Positions 1 to 11,392 of a DNA stretch of 64,000 bases are shown here, piece by piece. How positions within the stretch are numbered: position 1 is the first letter of the stretch; the number at the start of each line of letters is the position of its first letter. Origin of the DNA: Odobenus rosmarus divergens. Lineage: Eukaryota; Chordata; Mammalia; Carnivora; Odobenidae. A program made the position numbers and the translations under genes. Location: contig NW_004450330.1 in assembly GCF_000321225.1 (NCBI RefSeq), positions 2,794,272 through 2,858,271 of the forward strand, written 5' to 3'. The notes beneath the pieces were generated by a model. That model saw only the letters and a list, made by a program, of their open reading frames with translations. It was not told the DNA's origin and did no database searches.

Positions 1-364
1 CAAAACTAACAAAAAATCCCTGATTTTAAAAACCAGATTTGGTCAAAACCAAATAGTTCTTATTTCATATTTATTAAAAATCTGAGGCTCTTTGCCATGA
101 AAGGGAAAGAATTACAACAAAGATGATGATGTTGATAATTGTCACTTTTAACAGGTTGATATTTCCTTATTAATCTTACTTGGTCTTATGATCAATAACC
201 ACAATAAAATTAAGGAAACTCCAGGGTTCGTGCTTGATTTTACTTAGATAACTAAAATTTTATTTGAGGATTTTACCTTCAAGCAATGGTATTTTCTGTA
301 ATAACATACCCAGGGTTAATCTGCCTTTTTGCTTTCCTTAAGCCATTTCCTGAACAACTAGACC
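1..364. other. No recognised feature
   Basis: AT-rich unique-looking intronic sequence. I see no repeat, exon or RNA gene. Confidence 0.6.
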
Positions 365-518
365 AATGGTTTTCATAGTATGGTCCCTCCCTAGTCCCAA
401 AACTTCAGCATCTCCTAGGAATTTCTTAGAAGTGCAAATTCTTGGGCCCCACCTAGACCTACTGAATTAGAAATTCTGAAGATGGGGCTCAGCAATCTGT
501 TTTAATAAATCCTCCTAA
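365..518 (+). mobile_element. MER5A-like hAT-Charlie MITE
   Basis: The core tgcaaattcttgggccccacc, the phrase for 'acctactgaatt' and the stretch ggggctcagcaatctgttttaa match the MER5A consensus in order. The copy is diverged and non-autonomous. A T-rich tract (about 522-545) follows. Confidence 0.8.
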
Positions 519-544
519 GATTTTTTTTGTCTTTTTTTTTTTTT

Positions 545-976
545 AATAATCTTTAGCTTCATTCATTTCAAGGTATCTTGGTCCTACCATGTGTCATCTG
601 AGATGCTATTTCTCTCAGTTGGGTTTCTATTTGGCAAGTTAGAGTATTGCTGCTGGCATCAGGACTGTCTTATTTAGGATTCTGACAAAGTCCATCTTTT
701 TCCACGTGGAGATCCTGGAGTTCCCTAGGTTATGCCATTTAAAGGAGATGCCAACTCAGTGAGTAGCTGGCAAAATTTATGGAATGACTGCTACCTCAGG
801 TAGTATAAAATTATATGAGACTAGATCAGAAAAAACAGCATTGTTATTTTAGACAAAAAAGAGATAATGTATATCAGATGATTATTATCTGTATACCTGA
901 TTACTGTTTTGAACTATCAAGAATGTCATAGGTTTGGGATTGAAGCTGAAATAGGATTCTCAATTGACGATGCATT
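545..976. other. No recognised feature
   Basis: Intronic sequence without a repeat or coding signal that I can recognise. Confidence 0.55.
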
Positions 977-1196
977 AAAAGTTGATATGGGGGGCACCTG
1001 GGTGGCTCAGTCAGTTAAGCGACTGCCTTCAGCTCAGGTCATGATCCCAGGGTCCTGGGATCCAGCCCAGCATCAGGCTCCCCGCTTGGCGGGAAGCCTG
1101 CTTCTCCCTCTCCCACTTGTGATCTCTCTCTCTCTCTCTCTCTGTCAATTAAATAAATAAAAAAAAACTTAAAAAAATAAATAAAAGTTGATATGG
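977..1196 (+). mobile_element. Can-SINE with 14-bp target-site duplication
   Basis: The tRNA-derived head (ggggcacctgggtggctcag) starts at 991, followed by the CT-rich body, a (CT)n run and an AAATAAATA/poly-A tail ending about 1182. Flanking copies of aaaagttgatatgg lie at 977-990 and 1183-1196 and match exactly, which marks L1-mediated insertion. The open frames crossing it are SINE artefacts. Confidence 0.95.
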
Positions 1197-1952
1197 GTAT
1201 GATGTACCATGATGGGTCTTGTGCATAGATTAATTTAATTTTTCCCAAACTTCAGCCATTCCCCTGTCATTATCAATTTTTATTAATATGACTCAGTTTT
1301 AAAATTAAATATATTTACTTCCATCCTAATCAATAATAGTTATACAATTATAGTTTTTTTGGAAGCTAGTTACATACTTTTTTCTAGTACAAATTAAGAT
1401 AAGTGCATATCCATTAAAATAAAGAAATCTATTTAAACACCACCTTGCTTACCATTAATATGTTTGGTAAGCACTAGATTAATTTATTTATTAAAATATC
1501 ACATCTCCTCATTAGGAATACTAGGAAAAAATGAAGACTGTGACAAGAGAATCTAGCTATATTACAAATGTATAAAACAATCTCACTAAAGGGAGTATGG
1601 GAAAAGAAGTGAAATAAAACTAAAGGCAAAAGAACTGCACATAAATACTGTACCCTAGTTGATAAGATTGTTTTCCACATGGATATGGGTTAAAAATTCT
1701 GATACTGCTATACATATATACCAGAATTAAATAATTAGGTAAATGGTTTCTTCCTATTGGAGACAAAATTTATAGATCAGAAGGGGAGGAGGCTAGCATG
1801 ATCCATGTGGTAATGGATTAGAGTTGGATACATTATTGGTAAGAACTCATGTCTAAGTTAGTGTAGATACAGATGGTTACATATAGAGATACTTATATGT
1901 ATATACACAGGAAACATGCATATATTTCTTGCTCCGTCAGCTGAGAGTGCCT
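1197..1952. other. No recognised feature
   Basis: AT-rich intronic DNA. Short open frames here have no recognisable protein. Confidence 0.55.
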
Positions 1953-2147
1953 GGGTGCCTGGGTGGCTCAGTTGGTTGAGCGACTGCCTTCGGCTCAGGT
2001 CATGATCCTGGAGCCCCAGGATCGAGTCCCACATCAGGCTCCCTGCTCGGCAGGGAGTCTGCTTCTCCCTCTGACCTTCCTCCCTCTCATGCTCTCTCTC
2101 TACCATTCTCTCTCTCTCTCAATAAATAAAAGAAAATCTTAAAAAGA
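1953..2147 (+). mobile_element. Can-SINE
   Basis: The head is gggtgcctgggtggctcagt, then a body of the 'ccccaggatcgagtcccacatcaggct' type with bases differing from the neighbouring copy, then a CT run and an aataaataaaag tail. I could not define a clean duplication. It sits at the upstream edge of an L1 3'-end fragment. Confidence 0.92.
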
Positions 2148-2149
2148 AA

Positions 2150-3305
2150 TGACACCAGTAGCAATGAGTACACCTAGCACTCAGATCTTGGTTTCTAATA
2201 ATCTAATCATTCTCCAATAAAAGGAACCAGTACTCCTTGGAGAAATGGCTAATTCTAGCACTGATCAGGAAATATACAACATGAGTCTGGAGCATCTTAT
2301 AGTGGCAGAAAATAAGGAAGTGACCCACCTCCCTAAAAACCCCCAATTGATGGGAATATGTCAATAAGGCACAGGAAACAACTGAAAGAGTTCCCAATGG
2401 CCAAAGCCAATGGTCAAATTATTTCAATAATTTGAGCAACAAAATAAATAAAGTAGTATTGGATTATAAACCAAAGTATAAAATAAATATCTATGAGTAC
2501 ATACTAAATACATAATTGAATAAATTAATAAATGGGGAGAAGAGACAAATCTCTCCATGTAGATGAATTTCAAAAAAAATTATAGATATACTCTACTGAA
2601 GGGAACATAACTCTCTGTCCCTTAAGTGTGGGCTGCACATAGTGACTTCCTTCCAAAGAGCATAGTATGGAAGGAGGATGGGGACTTCATAGTGCAGAAA
2701 CCTGAAAAATAAATACTAACTCAGCCAGGTGGTCAAAGTCAACATCAATAGTGATAAATCATGTTGATAGTTTGTATCCTTGATATGATGTGATGAAAAT
2801 GGCACTTTACCTCTGTGATTTACTTTCCTCAAACCCATAATTCCAGTCCTAATCATGAGAAAATAGCAGACAAATTCCAGTAGAAGGATATTCTATAATA
2901 TATCTGACCAGTACTCAAAATTGTCTGTCATCAAAAACAAGGAAAGTCTGAGAAACTGTCACAATCAACAGTTGCCTAAGGAGACATGGTAACTAAATGC
3001 AATGTGATACTCTGGATGGGATCCTGAAATAGAAAAAGGACACTAGGTAAAAACTAAGGAAATTTAAAAAAAAGTATGAACTTCAGTTAATAATAATATA
3101 TCAATATTGGTTTATTAGTTGTAATTTATTAGTTGTAACAAATGTACCAAACTAATATAAGGTGTTAATTATAAGAGTAACTGCATGTGTGGGGGTGGGA
3201 AGAGATGCAATAGGAACTCTGCACTATTTGCTCATTTTTTCTGTAAATCTATAACTGCTCTAAAATATAGCTTATTATTTTTTAAAAATTAAAACAAATA
3301 TGTCA
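2150..3305 (+). mobile_element. L1 (L1M-type) 3' UTR fragment
   Basis: This matches the mammalian-wide L1 3' UTR in order: the 'agtgacttccttccaaagag' block (2642), the 'ggagacatggtaactaaatgcaatgtg' region split by substitutions, 'tggatgggatcctgaaatag' (3013), 'ggtgttaattataa', and the terminal 'ctgtaaatctataactgctc'. No ORF2 remains. It is ancient and immobile. Confidence 0.75.
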
Positions 3306-5365
3306 CAACTCTCCAAGAGAACCTGTTGCTTGTTTCCAGGAGGTTCTCTTTGGTTCATTGTAATACACTGCTGTGTAGGGTTGTGCCAACTTATGCCAGT
3401 TTAGTAGGAGCTAAAACCCAGCCCCCACCCTGCTTATACAGCCTGCAGTTCAGGTAATAGGCTGCACCGCTGCAGAGGGGGGCATCTTTGCATAATTTGC
3501 ATAAAGGTATTGGTATGTGCTTGTTGGTGTGTGTTAATTTCCCATGGCATTCCTAATTATTTCAACAATGACAGTATGAGTGTGAAGAGAAGACTATTTT
3601 TTGTCTGCTGCACAATTCTTTAGGTATAAATGCAAGTGAGAAATTCATCTCAAATATCTTCTGACACTTTTAAGTCCCTAAAGGCAGAAGTTTGGATCAG
3701 ATGACCATCCAGATTTTATTATTCTGTGGATGTAGGTAGTGAGTAGCTAATATGATTAATAGTAATAATAGTAGCTAACATCAATTAAATACTTAATCAT
3801 GTCCCAGGCACCAGCAATATAGAATTCAAAGTAATTTTTGAAAAGTCCCGAATCTTTAATACCCCCAGGTTAATGCCAGTTATTTACAGCATAACAATGT
3901 CCAAGTTGTGCCTTTCATTTCCCTGTCCTTAGACATTTACTGATGCCCTTGTCCTCTTTCGGAATATTGGCAAAAGCTGCTTCACATCCATCAAAGACGT
4001 CCCTTATGAAACCTCTTGATTGGAGAGACCAGTTCTCTACCAGGCCCCTAATGTGGCCCCCTCATCACAGGACTCCAGGCTGTGTTAATTGGATATGATA
4101 GTTACCTGCATAGTCTTTTTCCTACATAGGTGTCCCTAACTAAGACTCCTTCAGAGCTGAGCCACAGTAATAGATAACTTGGCCCCCACTTCCTCAGGGG
4201 GCATCTCCACTCACTCACCAGTCTTCCCAGGCCCTGCACGTGTTCCTCTCACCATTAAAGGAACTTCCTGATTCTTTTTTTCTCCTGTCTTATTTAGATA
4301 ATAATTAGATTTCACCATTTTATGCTCTAATGGTTTTAACAGACTTTAAAAATCTCTACTGGTCTAGTAGCTTTTTTAGTCAAAATGATTAAGTGAAAAA
4401 CAGCTTTAAATGTTTCCTGAATTAGGCAAATGAATAATGATTAAGCCTGATTAAGTGGAGAATCAGAGGAAAGGGGTGTGAGCCAGGGGTAGCTTTTTAT
4501 ACCAGGTATCTACCATGCCAACCTCCAAAGGAAGTTTTTAATGAGAAAGGAATTAGATGATACTTATCTAAAGTGAGCCCACTAAAGGGAAACGACCATA
4601 CATATGGTGGATACCCAGAACACAGAGTTAAATATTCATTTTTAAATCAGTCCAAGTCTAATGGCCAATTAAGGCCCATTTGTTCAACTTCACCATCCTC
4701 TTTTGCTGTTTACTGCTTCAACTTTGAATGCCAGAAGCTTTTTAAAGAGAGCCTGACCTTTACACAAAGGAGCTTTTTCAGTTTAACCTCAGTGTAATAG
4801 GACTGGCAAACAAAATATACTAGTTTGATGCTCAGGCAATAACTCAAAGGAGAAAGACATGAGGCTTCCAGACAAAACACAGCACAGAGACTGATAAATG
4901 AAAAATACTGAGCAGTGAGCATTTTTAAGCAACCAAGATATGTTTTTATAATAAGCTTCTCTGGTTAAAAACCACTTACAAATATTTGTATTGTTGAAGT
5001 ACAGGAGAAAGACTCTAGAGAAAGTAAGAAGAGAGATTTTCAAATAACTAATTCAAATTACCACAATTTTATCTCCTGAATTGTTCTCATTTTAAAGTGA
5101 TACTGTATTTTTTAAGTTCATTTTTACTGCTGTATCATAATTCTAGCTCAATGACTAGCCTAGGAGTCTGGAAAGAACACTAGAATCATCCTTCATGAAA
5201 ACTATAGCTGTCTACTTTGGCCTTTATGGGATTGACTCTTAAGCCTGTTTAAGAGGGGTAATAACATCACCAATTCCTAGAACACTAGGGCTACTGTATA
5301 TATTTCTGGAAATTCTTTTCATCAGGACCCTGATTTTGGGCAGTATAGATTTTGAACTTTCATAT
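3306..5365. other. Mostly unique sequence with a MIR/L2-like remnant
   Basis: No exon or clear repeat, except about 3752-3860, where 'gtagctaacatcaattaaat' and 'gtcccaggcacc' resemble a MIR/L2 end in reverse. The stretch 3860-4280 is slightly GC-richer but not recognised. Confidence 0.45.
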
Positions 5366-6040
5366 CAATGCCGGGTACCAAAATGTGTATCTATTGTGTG
5401 ATAAGCAATGGAGATAAAATGCTGTAGAAAATTAACAAGGTTCCTGCCTCAAGGGAATTGTATTTCAATAGAAAAGGAAGAAAATAAATAAACACAGGGA
5501 TCACTTTGGAAATTGATAGTTGCTATGAAAAAAATATTAGATCAGTAGTCAAATGAGTTCCTCAAAAAGGGGGAGACCTGAGCAGAGACTGAATAAAAAG
5601 AAGGAGCTAAGGTAGAACAAGGGAAAAGGCAAGAGCAAAGGCCCTAGGCAGGAATGAGCTCAGAGATTCCAGGAAGAGGAAGAAGGCCAGTGTGAATGGG
5701 TAAAGGTGAACATAGGCAACAATCAAAAGGTGAGCAGGGATAATTCATGTCACCTAGTAGGCCGTGGCAAGTAGATGGAATCTTATTCTCAATATGGCAG
5801 GAAACAATTAAAGGCTTTTAGGCAGGGATGACATGGATTTCCAAATGGAAAATGGATTTGGGGGAGTGAGAGTGGTAACCGGGGAGAAATTTGGAGGCTA
5901 TTATAGTGGCTCAGGGAAGAGATGATGGTAGCTCAAACTCAGAGTGGGGTGGGGGAGGTGTTGGGGTAGACAGGGAAGTGGTCCATTCATTCAAATATTT
6001 ACTGAGGCCCCTTGAGTGTCAGATACTTTCCTAGGTTCTC
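5366..6040 (-). mobile_element. L2 LINE fragment, reverse orientation
   Basis: In order I see 'ttcctgcctcaagggaattg', 'gacctgagcagagactga', 'gcaagagcaaaggcccta', 'aagaaggccagtgtgaatgg', 'gtaggccgtggcaagtagat', 'gcagggatgacatgg' and 'ggaggctattatagtggctc'. These follow the reverse complement of the L2 3' half. A second L2 end piece (attcattcaaatatttactg) lies at 5988-6040. Old, no intact frame. Confidence 0.75.
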
Positions 6041-6059
6041 TTTTTTTCTCCTTTTAAAC

Positions 6060-6262
6060 CTTTATCCCCAGCACTTCAATCACACCCCTCTCACAAAACT
6101 AACACATTGTATTTTTATTTTCTTAATTGTTTGTTTTTGTGACTCTCTCACATAATAAATTGTGAGCTCTTGCAGGCCATGTATGGGACATAATTTATCT
6201 TTCTATTTCCAAAGCCTAGTGCCTGGCATCTAGCGGTCTCTCAATAAATGTTTTTGGGTTTA
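6060..6262 (+). mobile_element. L2 3'-end fragment
   Basis: The typical L2 3' end is visible: 'ttgtgagctcttgcaggcc', 'cctagtgcctggcatc' and 'ctcaataaatgttttt'. It lies opposite in direction to the L2 piece before it. Confidence 0.7.
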
Positions 6263-6695
6263 ATTGAAATGTTGAATTGAATTCAAGACTCCTATCTCAA
6301 ATTCTCAAGAAAAAAGCTTGTCATCAGGCCCTGCCTATTTGTGTACATTCACCTTTTTTAAAGTGCTCAAATAATTCCTTTCTAACATCGTGTGGTTTGC
6401 CACCTGCCCATCCCCAAAATAGCACCAATTATATAAACAAAATTAGAAAACAGTTGGCTAGAAATCCTTGCTTTCTCAGGCATCTGCTCTCAGTTTTCCT
6501 CCCTCACCATAGAAAAAGATGACCAAATAGAAAACTTTTGTCCTCACTGGAGGTCTTTACATCCAATATGAAAATATTTCTCTCTCCATAGTAAACCATG
6601 TGACAAGCCTAATTGCTTTTTCCTTCAAAAGTAATATTTTTTAAAACACTTTTTGGCCAAATAGTATAACTTGAATCATCAGATAATGACAATAC
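6263..6695. other. No recognised feature
   Basis: Intronic sequence; an 81-codon open frame at 6277-6522 has no recognisable protein. Confidence 0.5.
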
Positions 6696-7204
6696 TGTAG
6701 TAGGCTGAACAGTGGGCCCACAAAATATTAAGTCCTAATCCCTAGAACCTGTAAATGTTGCCTTATATTAAAACTGGGACTTTGCAGGTGTGATTAAATT
6801 AAAAATCTTGAGGTGGAAAACTTATCCTGGATTATTCAAATGGGCCATAAATGCAATTACATATAACCCTATAAAACAGAGGAAGAGAGAGATTTGAACA
6901 CACAGAGAGAAGGATAAACGAAGGTGGAGCACAGAGAGATTTGAAGATTCTGGCCTTGAAGACTGAAATGACGGAGCTACAAGCTGCAAAAATGCTGGCA
7001 GCTCCAGAAGCTGGCAGGAGCAAAGAACCAATTCTCCCTAGAGCCTGTGGGGAAAAAGTAGCCCTGCTGAACCTTGATTTTGGCCCAGTGATACTGATTT
7101 CAGATTCGGGCCTTGAGAACTGTGAGAGAATACATTTCTGTTGCTTTATGCTTCCAGAGTTGTGATAATTTTTACAACAGTCACAGGAAAATAATATAGC
7201 AATG
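6696..7204 (+). mobile_element. MaLR (MLT1-type) solo LTR
   Basis: The copy follows the MLT1-like pattern: 'taggctgaacagtgggccc', 'gactttgcaggtgtgatta', 'atcctggattattcaaatgg', 'gatttgaagattctggcctt', 'cttgattttggcccagtga', 'gagaactgtgagagaata' and an end of 'cacaggaaaataatatag'. No internal retroviral sequence is present. The overlapping 60-75 codon frames are repeat-derived. Confidence 0.75.
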
Positions 7205-7539
7205 CTACGCCTTTGATGATTTTTTTTTTTTTTAAGAATTCTCCTTAGGGATTTGATCTTTCTGTCCTCTGTAGCTTCCCAGTTTACATCTCAACTTATT
7301 GGAAAAGCCGCATTGCTCTAAGACTTGTTGAAATGACCACCTATCTAAGATCCTATGCTTTAGAGACCCAACTATTGACCTTGCCCAGAGGTGCCCTCCC
7401 CACAGGGCAGAGAGTGTGTGGAGCCAAGGAGATGTGGCTACCCTATAAACCCACAACCCTCCTATCCAGGCCTGGCATTAAATCTGCCACTACTGGTGGT
7501 ACATTCTTTTAAGTTCATGGAACATCAGCTGCCTCTTAC
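7205..7539. other. No recognised feature
   Basis: Begins with a T13-type tract at about 7221. The remainder is moderately GC-rich, unrecognised sequence. Confidence 0.45.
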
Positions 7540-8515
7540 CTGCCCCATTGCAGTAACTTCAGAGTCTCTGCTCTTGCCTACCCCCACACCCGCCGGTGCA
7601 CTTCCCACGCAGCAGCTTAAGTAATCTTTTTAACAAGACAGTCAGGTGTGTCACCGACAAAGACCAAACTTGAGTCAGGCTTCTGCCCTTTTCCAACTAG
7701 GTCTGTCCTTAGGTATTGTCCTCAAGAGCAGGAATCCTCCTAAGTCAGTTTATCAAGAATCTCCACCCTCAATATCTAATCACCTTGACTTGCCTTCAAC
7801 AAGAAATCTGTTGAGTTAATTTAGCCAGAATCCCCCCTCATCCCTGATGTCTCCTCTAGTAATTTTCCATCCACTGACCTCACCTTGCTCCTTGGCTATA
7901 AATCACCTCTTGTCTTTGTATTTGGAGTTGAGTGCAGTTCTATATTGAGGTCTCTACACCTACTGCGATAGTTCCTGATTCAAATTGGTTTTAACCACTT
8001 TAACTACTATGCAGCTCTGGTTTTTCTTTGACATCATTTCTCTGCAGAAAACTATCCAAGTACTTCCCATCACACTTAGAAGAAGAGCCAAACTCCACTA
8101 TAGCCCACAGTCTGAGTCTGGCTCCTCTCTCACTTCCTTTTCTTTCTGCTTCTTCCTTGTTTACCTTTCTCTAGACCTACCTTCTTGCTTTTGTTTCTTG
8201 ATGACATAATGTTCATTTTCATTGGGGGATCCTTTGCATCTGACTGGAATATTCTACCTTTATATCTCTTCAGGACTGGATGCCTTCTTTCAAACCTCTC
8301 AGCTCAACTATCACTTCCTGATGTCCCACTCCCTGGCTCCCTCCATCACATCACTTCCTACTAGAAACGTTGTGGTTAATTGTTTGCTTACTTATAGACT
8401 GTCTCTTTCTCCTAGTAGAGTGGAAGCCCTTAGTGAGCAGGGATTTGCTGGCTGGTTTCCTGCTGTGTTCTCAGTGCCTAGCATAGTGCTTGCTCTGTAA
8501 CTGCCTCCTGAATGA
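7540..8515 (+). mobile_element. L2 LINE, interrupted by an LTR
   Basis: The left part (7540-7648) holds 'attgcagtaacttcagagtc' and 'cacgcagcagcttaagtaat', matching L2. The right part (8034-8515) resumes the same consensus with 'cagaaaactatccaagtact' and 'gagccaaactcc', and ends with 'agtgcctagcatagtgcttg' and 'ctcctgaatgaata'. The two halves are colinear, so the element between them is a later insertion. Confidence 0.7.
7649..8033 (+). mobile_element. Solo LTR inserted in an L2 (ERV class uncertain)
   Basis: This 385-bp block splits a colinear L2. It begins TGTCA and ends TGACA, the short inverted termini of a retroviral LTR, and carries a TATA-like element (ggctataaatcacc, about 7892-7905). 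No viral genes remain. I could not see a clear 4-6 bp duplication, so the exact ends may be off by a few bases. Orientation is assigned from the TATA box. Confidence 0.5.
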
Positions 8516-8517
8516 AT

Positions 8518-8606
8518 ACCCGTCATGGAGTTGCTCTGAAAGTTAAATGAGTTGGTCACCCACCTCACATAAGGCCCTTAATAAATGCTGGTCCTCCTTT
8601 ACCCCC
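8518..8606 (+). mobile_element. MIR 3'-end fragment
   Basis: 'gctctgaaagttaaatgagt' followed by 'aaggcccttaataaatgctg' fits the 3' half of MIR. Confidence 0.5.
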
Positions 8607-9091
8607 ACCCTCTGATAGGATGTGTGAGTCATGACCTTCTGGCCTCACTACCTCTTGCTTTAGAAACGTTCATGCTTTATTGGTACTGCAGCACTTTTTT
8701 TCCCCACTCATAAGAAGCAGGGGTCACAACTTATCAATCATTTCAGGACCCCTTTCCTGCAAGTGAGAAGTACATCCAATAAGCCCATGAATATGTATGT
8801 TCAATACATGCATTTAATGCATATAAAATCTAATAAGAGCTTTCTTCCTGATTGTATTTATTTATTCATTCAAATATTGCCATGTAAGAGGTACAAGGTC
8901 ACGTATGTCTATACGGTTTTAAAAATGTCTGTTTATTTATTTCTAGCACTATCCTCTTTCTCAAACACACATACATGCACACATACATATATACACTTTC
9001 TTCACAAAAAAGATTTCAGACTTACAGAAGAAATGTAAAACATGAAAGACTTCTTTAAACTATATAAAATAGATGAAGTGTAAGAAGATAT
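8607..9091. other. No recognised feature
   Basis: AT-rich intronic DNA with a short CA-rich stretch (about 8964-8996). The 91-codon frame at 8763 is low-complexity at its end and not recognised. Confidence 0.5.
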
Positions 9092-9317
9092 AAAAATAAG
9101 GATGGTATGGGCACCTGAGTGGCTCAGTCGGTTAAGCATCTGTCTTCGGCTCAGGTCACGATCCCAGGGTCCTGGGATAGAGCCCCACATACGGGCTCCC
9201 AGCTCAGCAGGGAATCTGCTTCTCCCTCTCCCTCTGACCTTCCCCCCTGTTTGTGCTCTTGCTCTCAATCTCTCAAATAAATAAAAAAATAAAATCTTAA
9301 AAAAAATAAGGATGGTA
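9092..9317 (+). mobile_element. Can-SINE with 16-bp target-site duplication
   Basis: The SINE body at 9108-9301 starts tgggcacctgagtggctcag and ends in an AAATAAATA tail. aaaaataaggatggta occurs at 9092-9107 and again at 9302-9317 without a mismatch. The 127-codon minus-strand frame across it is a SINE artefact. Confidence 0.95.
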
Positions 9318-9659
9318 CTAACTGAAGACAGGAATAAAGCTAAAATTGCAGACCAAGAAACCTCGAACATAATAAAGATGGGCATAATAACATTATATAA
9401 GTATATGAGAAATAAAAGTGTTATTTTTTTAACAGAAAATAGTTAAATATGGCATATCTATTTTCTAACTGAACTTAATTTTTTAAGTTTTGATTTTGTG
9501 GATTTACATTCACTTCATAAAAACAAATATAGACTACTAAAAAAATTTTAAAGCACTCCATTATTCTAAATATTGTAAACATATAGTTTAATTTATTTGC
9601 TTATTATTTTAAATTAATATACATAAGTGCTTCACATACCTGTTTGCCTTATTTGGGGG
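9318..9659. other. No recognised feature
   Basis: Very AT-rich intronic sequence. Confidence 0.5.
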
Positions 9660-10134
9660 TGATGGGGTTCAGGGCAGGCTGCCCCAGAATGAGGATTTGG
9701 CATGTGGATTCTTTTAAGCTAAAGACAAACACGGTCCAAGAGACTTGAGAAGAGCTTTTTACCTCTCCCTTAATTACCTAAAATAATTTAGATTGGGGGG
9801 GGTGCAGAAATGAAGCTATCACCAGAAATAACTTTTTATATCAGAGGGACTTATCTGTATGGCATAGAAAAAATTTACCAAACATTTGATCTTTCCATCT
9901 TCCTGTGAATTGTCTTCCTCCCCTTTGAAGCCCCAGACCACCACTCCCTTTAAAGCTCAGAAGGGCATAGAAACCTCAATTGCCTGACTGTCAGGGAGCT
10001 GCATGTCTTTGGGGTTTCTGTATGTATGAAATTAAATTTGTTTTTATCATTCTGTTAATCTGTCTTATGTCAATATAATAATTAAAACAGCCAAATAATC
10101 TAGAAAGGAAGAAGGGAAAGGTCTGTCCCCTACA
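9660..10134 (+). mobile_element. Solo LTR, ERVL/MLT2-like
   Basis: The 475-bp block starts TGATGGGG and ends CCCCTACA. Near its end it has 'tctgttaatctgtcttatgt' and 'acagccaaataatctagaa', which resemble the 3' part of ERVL-type LTRs. The five bases before (ggggg) and after (ggggc) nearly match, as a duplication would. No internal viral sequence. Family assignment is by eye. Confidence 0.5.
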
Positions 10135-11170
10135 GGGGCATTGCCACTCTTGCGACGTTAAAAACAGATAGCTATGGTGTCATTCTTTAGCATATACAAT
10201 CATGATGTTTTCTTCCTCTGTTCTTTGTTTCCTTCTTTTTTGAAAAATTTATCTATGGCTAAAGTTAAGAAGAAAGTTAGCTGTAAAATCATATTTCAGA
10301 AACACTACAGTAATTTGAAAGAGTCACAACCCACAACAAAATGCTATAGCATCAAAGAGCTAGGCTAAGAATTCCATGTCTGGAGAGTTAGCTGAAATGC
10401 CTTCTGTCCCACCCAGGAAAACATCCCCAGATGCCAAAGATTAAGCATGCTACTTTATGAAACCAATGTTAAATGCTCTCTACTTCATTCAAAAGTAAAA
10501 AGCAAATCATTCATAAAGTTTAACACTTTAACGGTAGCCTAATATTTGTGTCACATCTTAAAAGTAGAGTTCAAGGAAATGGCTAGTATCTTTTGACCTT
10601 TAGTTAATTTCTAGGCCTAAGTGGCTCAATAGTTGATTTGCTTCTTATTGTCATTCTCAGATAGCCAAAATTGCCCTTGAACATCTTTTAATTGGTCCAT
10701 GAGGTACAACTATATTGGTTTCAAGAGCATATTCCTGTACAATAATTCTTGAGTACACCATTAAAGTTTGAGAACCGTTGGGCAGACTAAAATAAAGAAC
10801 ATCTATATGCAGATGCTTAGGCATCTAAATTACTCTGCCTTTCAGATGTGATTAAACCCTAGCAGTGAGTAGGGGGAAAAATCTTAATTATGCAGGCTCC
10901 CCTACAGGTGCTATTCTATTTTGTTGTAATATTAAGTCTCCATGATCTTAATATTTGTTAGTAGATTTATCATTGTAAGGATCAAAGATCCTTGCAGAGA
11001 GCGAGAACGAGAGACTCTCACATCTGTTTATTGGTTAAATGCATCATACTGTATTGTCCTATTGTTGCAGGTAAAAGTAACCCTAAATTCAAAGAAAATT
11101 AATGCATCAAAGGGGGGTGTTACTTAAAATCCTATCTTTAGTTATAATAATTTATCTTGAAATTTGTTCT
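10135..11170. other. Mostly unique; possible MER5 remnant
   Basis: No exon is seen. 'attaaagtttgagaaccg' at about 10760-10778 resembles the end of a MER5-type MITE. Nothing else is recognised. Confidence 0.45.
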
Positions 11171-11392
11171 TTTTTTAAAAGATTTTATTTATTTATTTAT
11201 TTATTTGAGAGAGAGAGAGTGCTTGTGTGCGCACTCTGTGCACAAGTTGAGAGAAGGGGCACAGGGAGAGGGAGAAGCAGATTCCTCGCTGAGCAGGAAG
11301 CCCAACATGGGGCTCAATCCCAGGACCCTGGGATCATGACCGGAGCTGAGGGCAGATGCTTAACTGACTGAGCCACCCACACCCAGGTGCCC
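11171..11392 (-). mobile_element. Can-SINE, reverse orientation
   Basis: Poly-T/ttttatttatttattt tail at the left, (GA)n run, the body caggaccctgggatcatgac, and the head read in reverse (cttaactgactgagccaccc). The head carries an extra 'acacc', giving 'ccacacccaggtgccc'. No convincing duplication. Overlapping open frames are SINE artefacts. Confidence 0.92.

Noticed and set aside
977..1196. tRNA-like A and B boxes in the SINE heads as possible tRNA genes
   Set aside because: The boxes belong to tRNA-derived SINEs with tails and duplications; no cloverleaf with a mature 3' end.
9002..9385. 127-codon minus-strand ORF
   Set aside because: It runs through the SINE at 9108-9301, and its middle is the usual translated Can-SINE.
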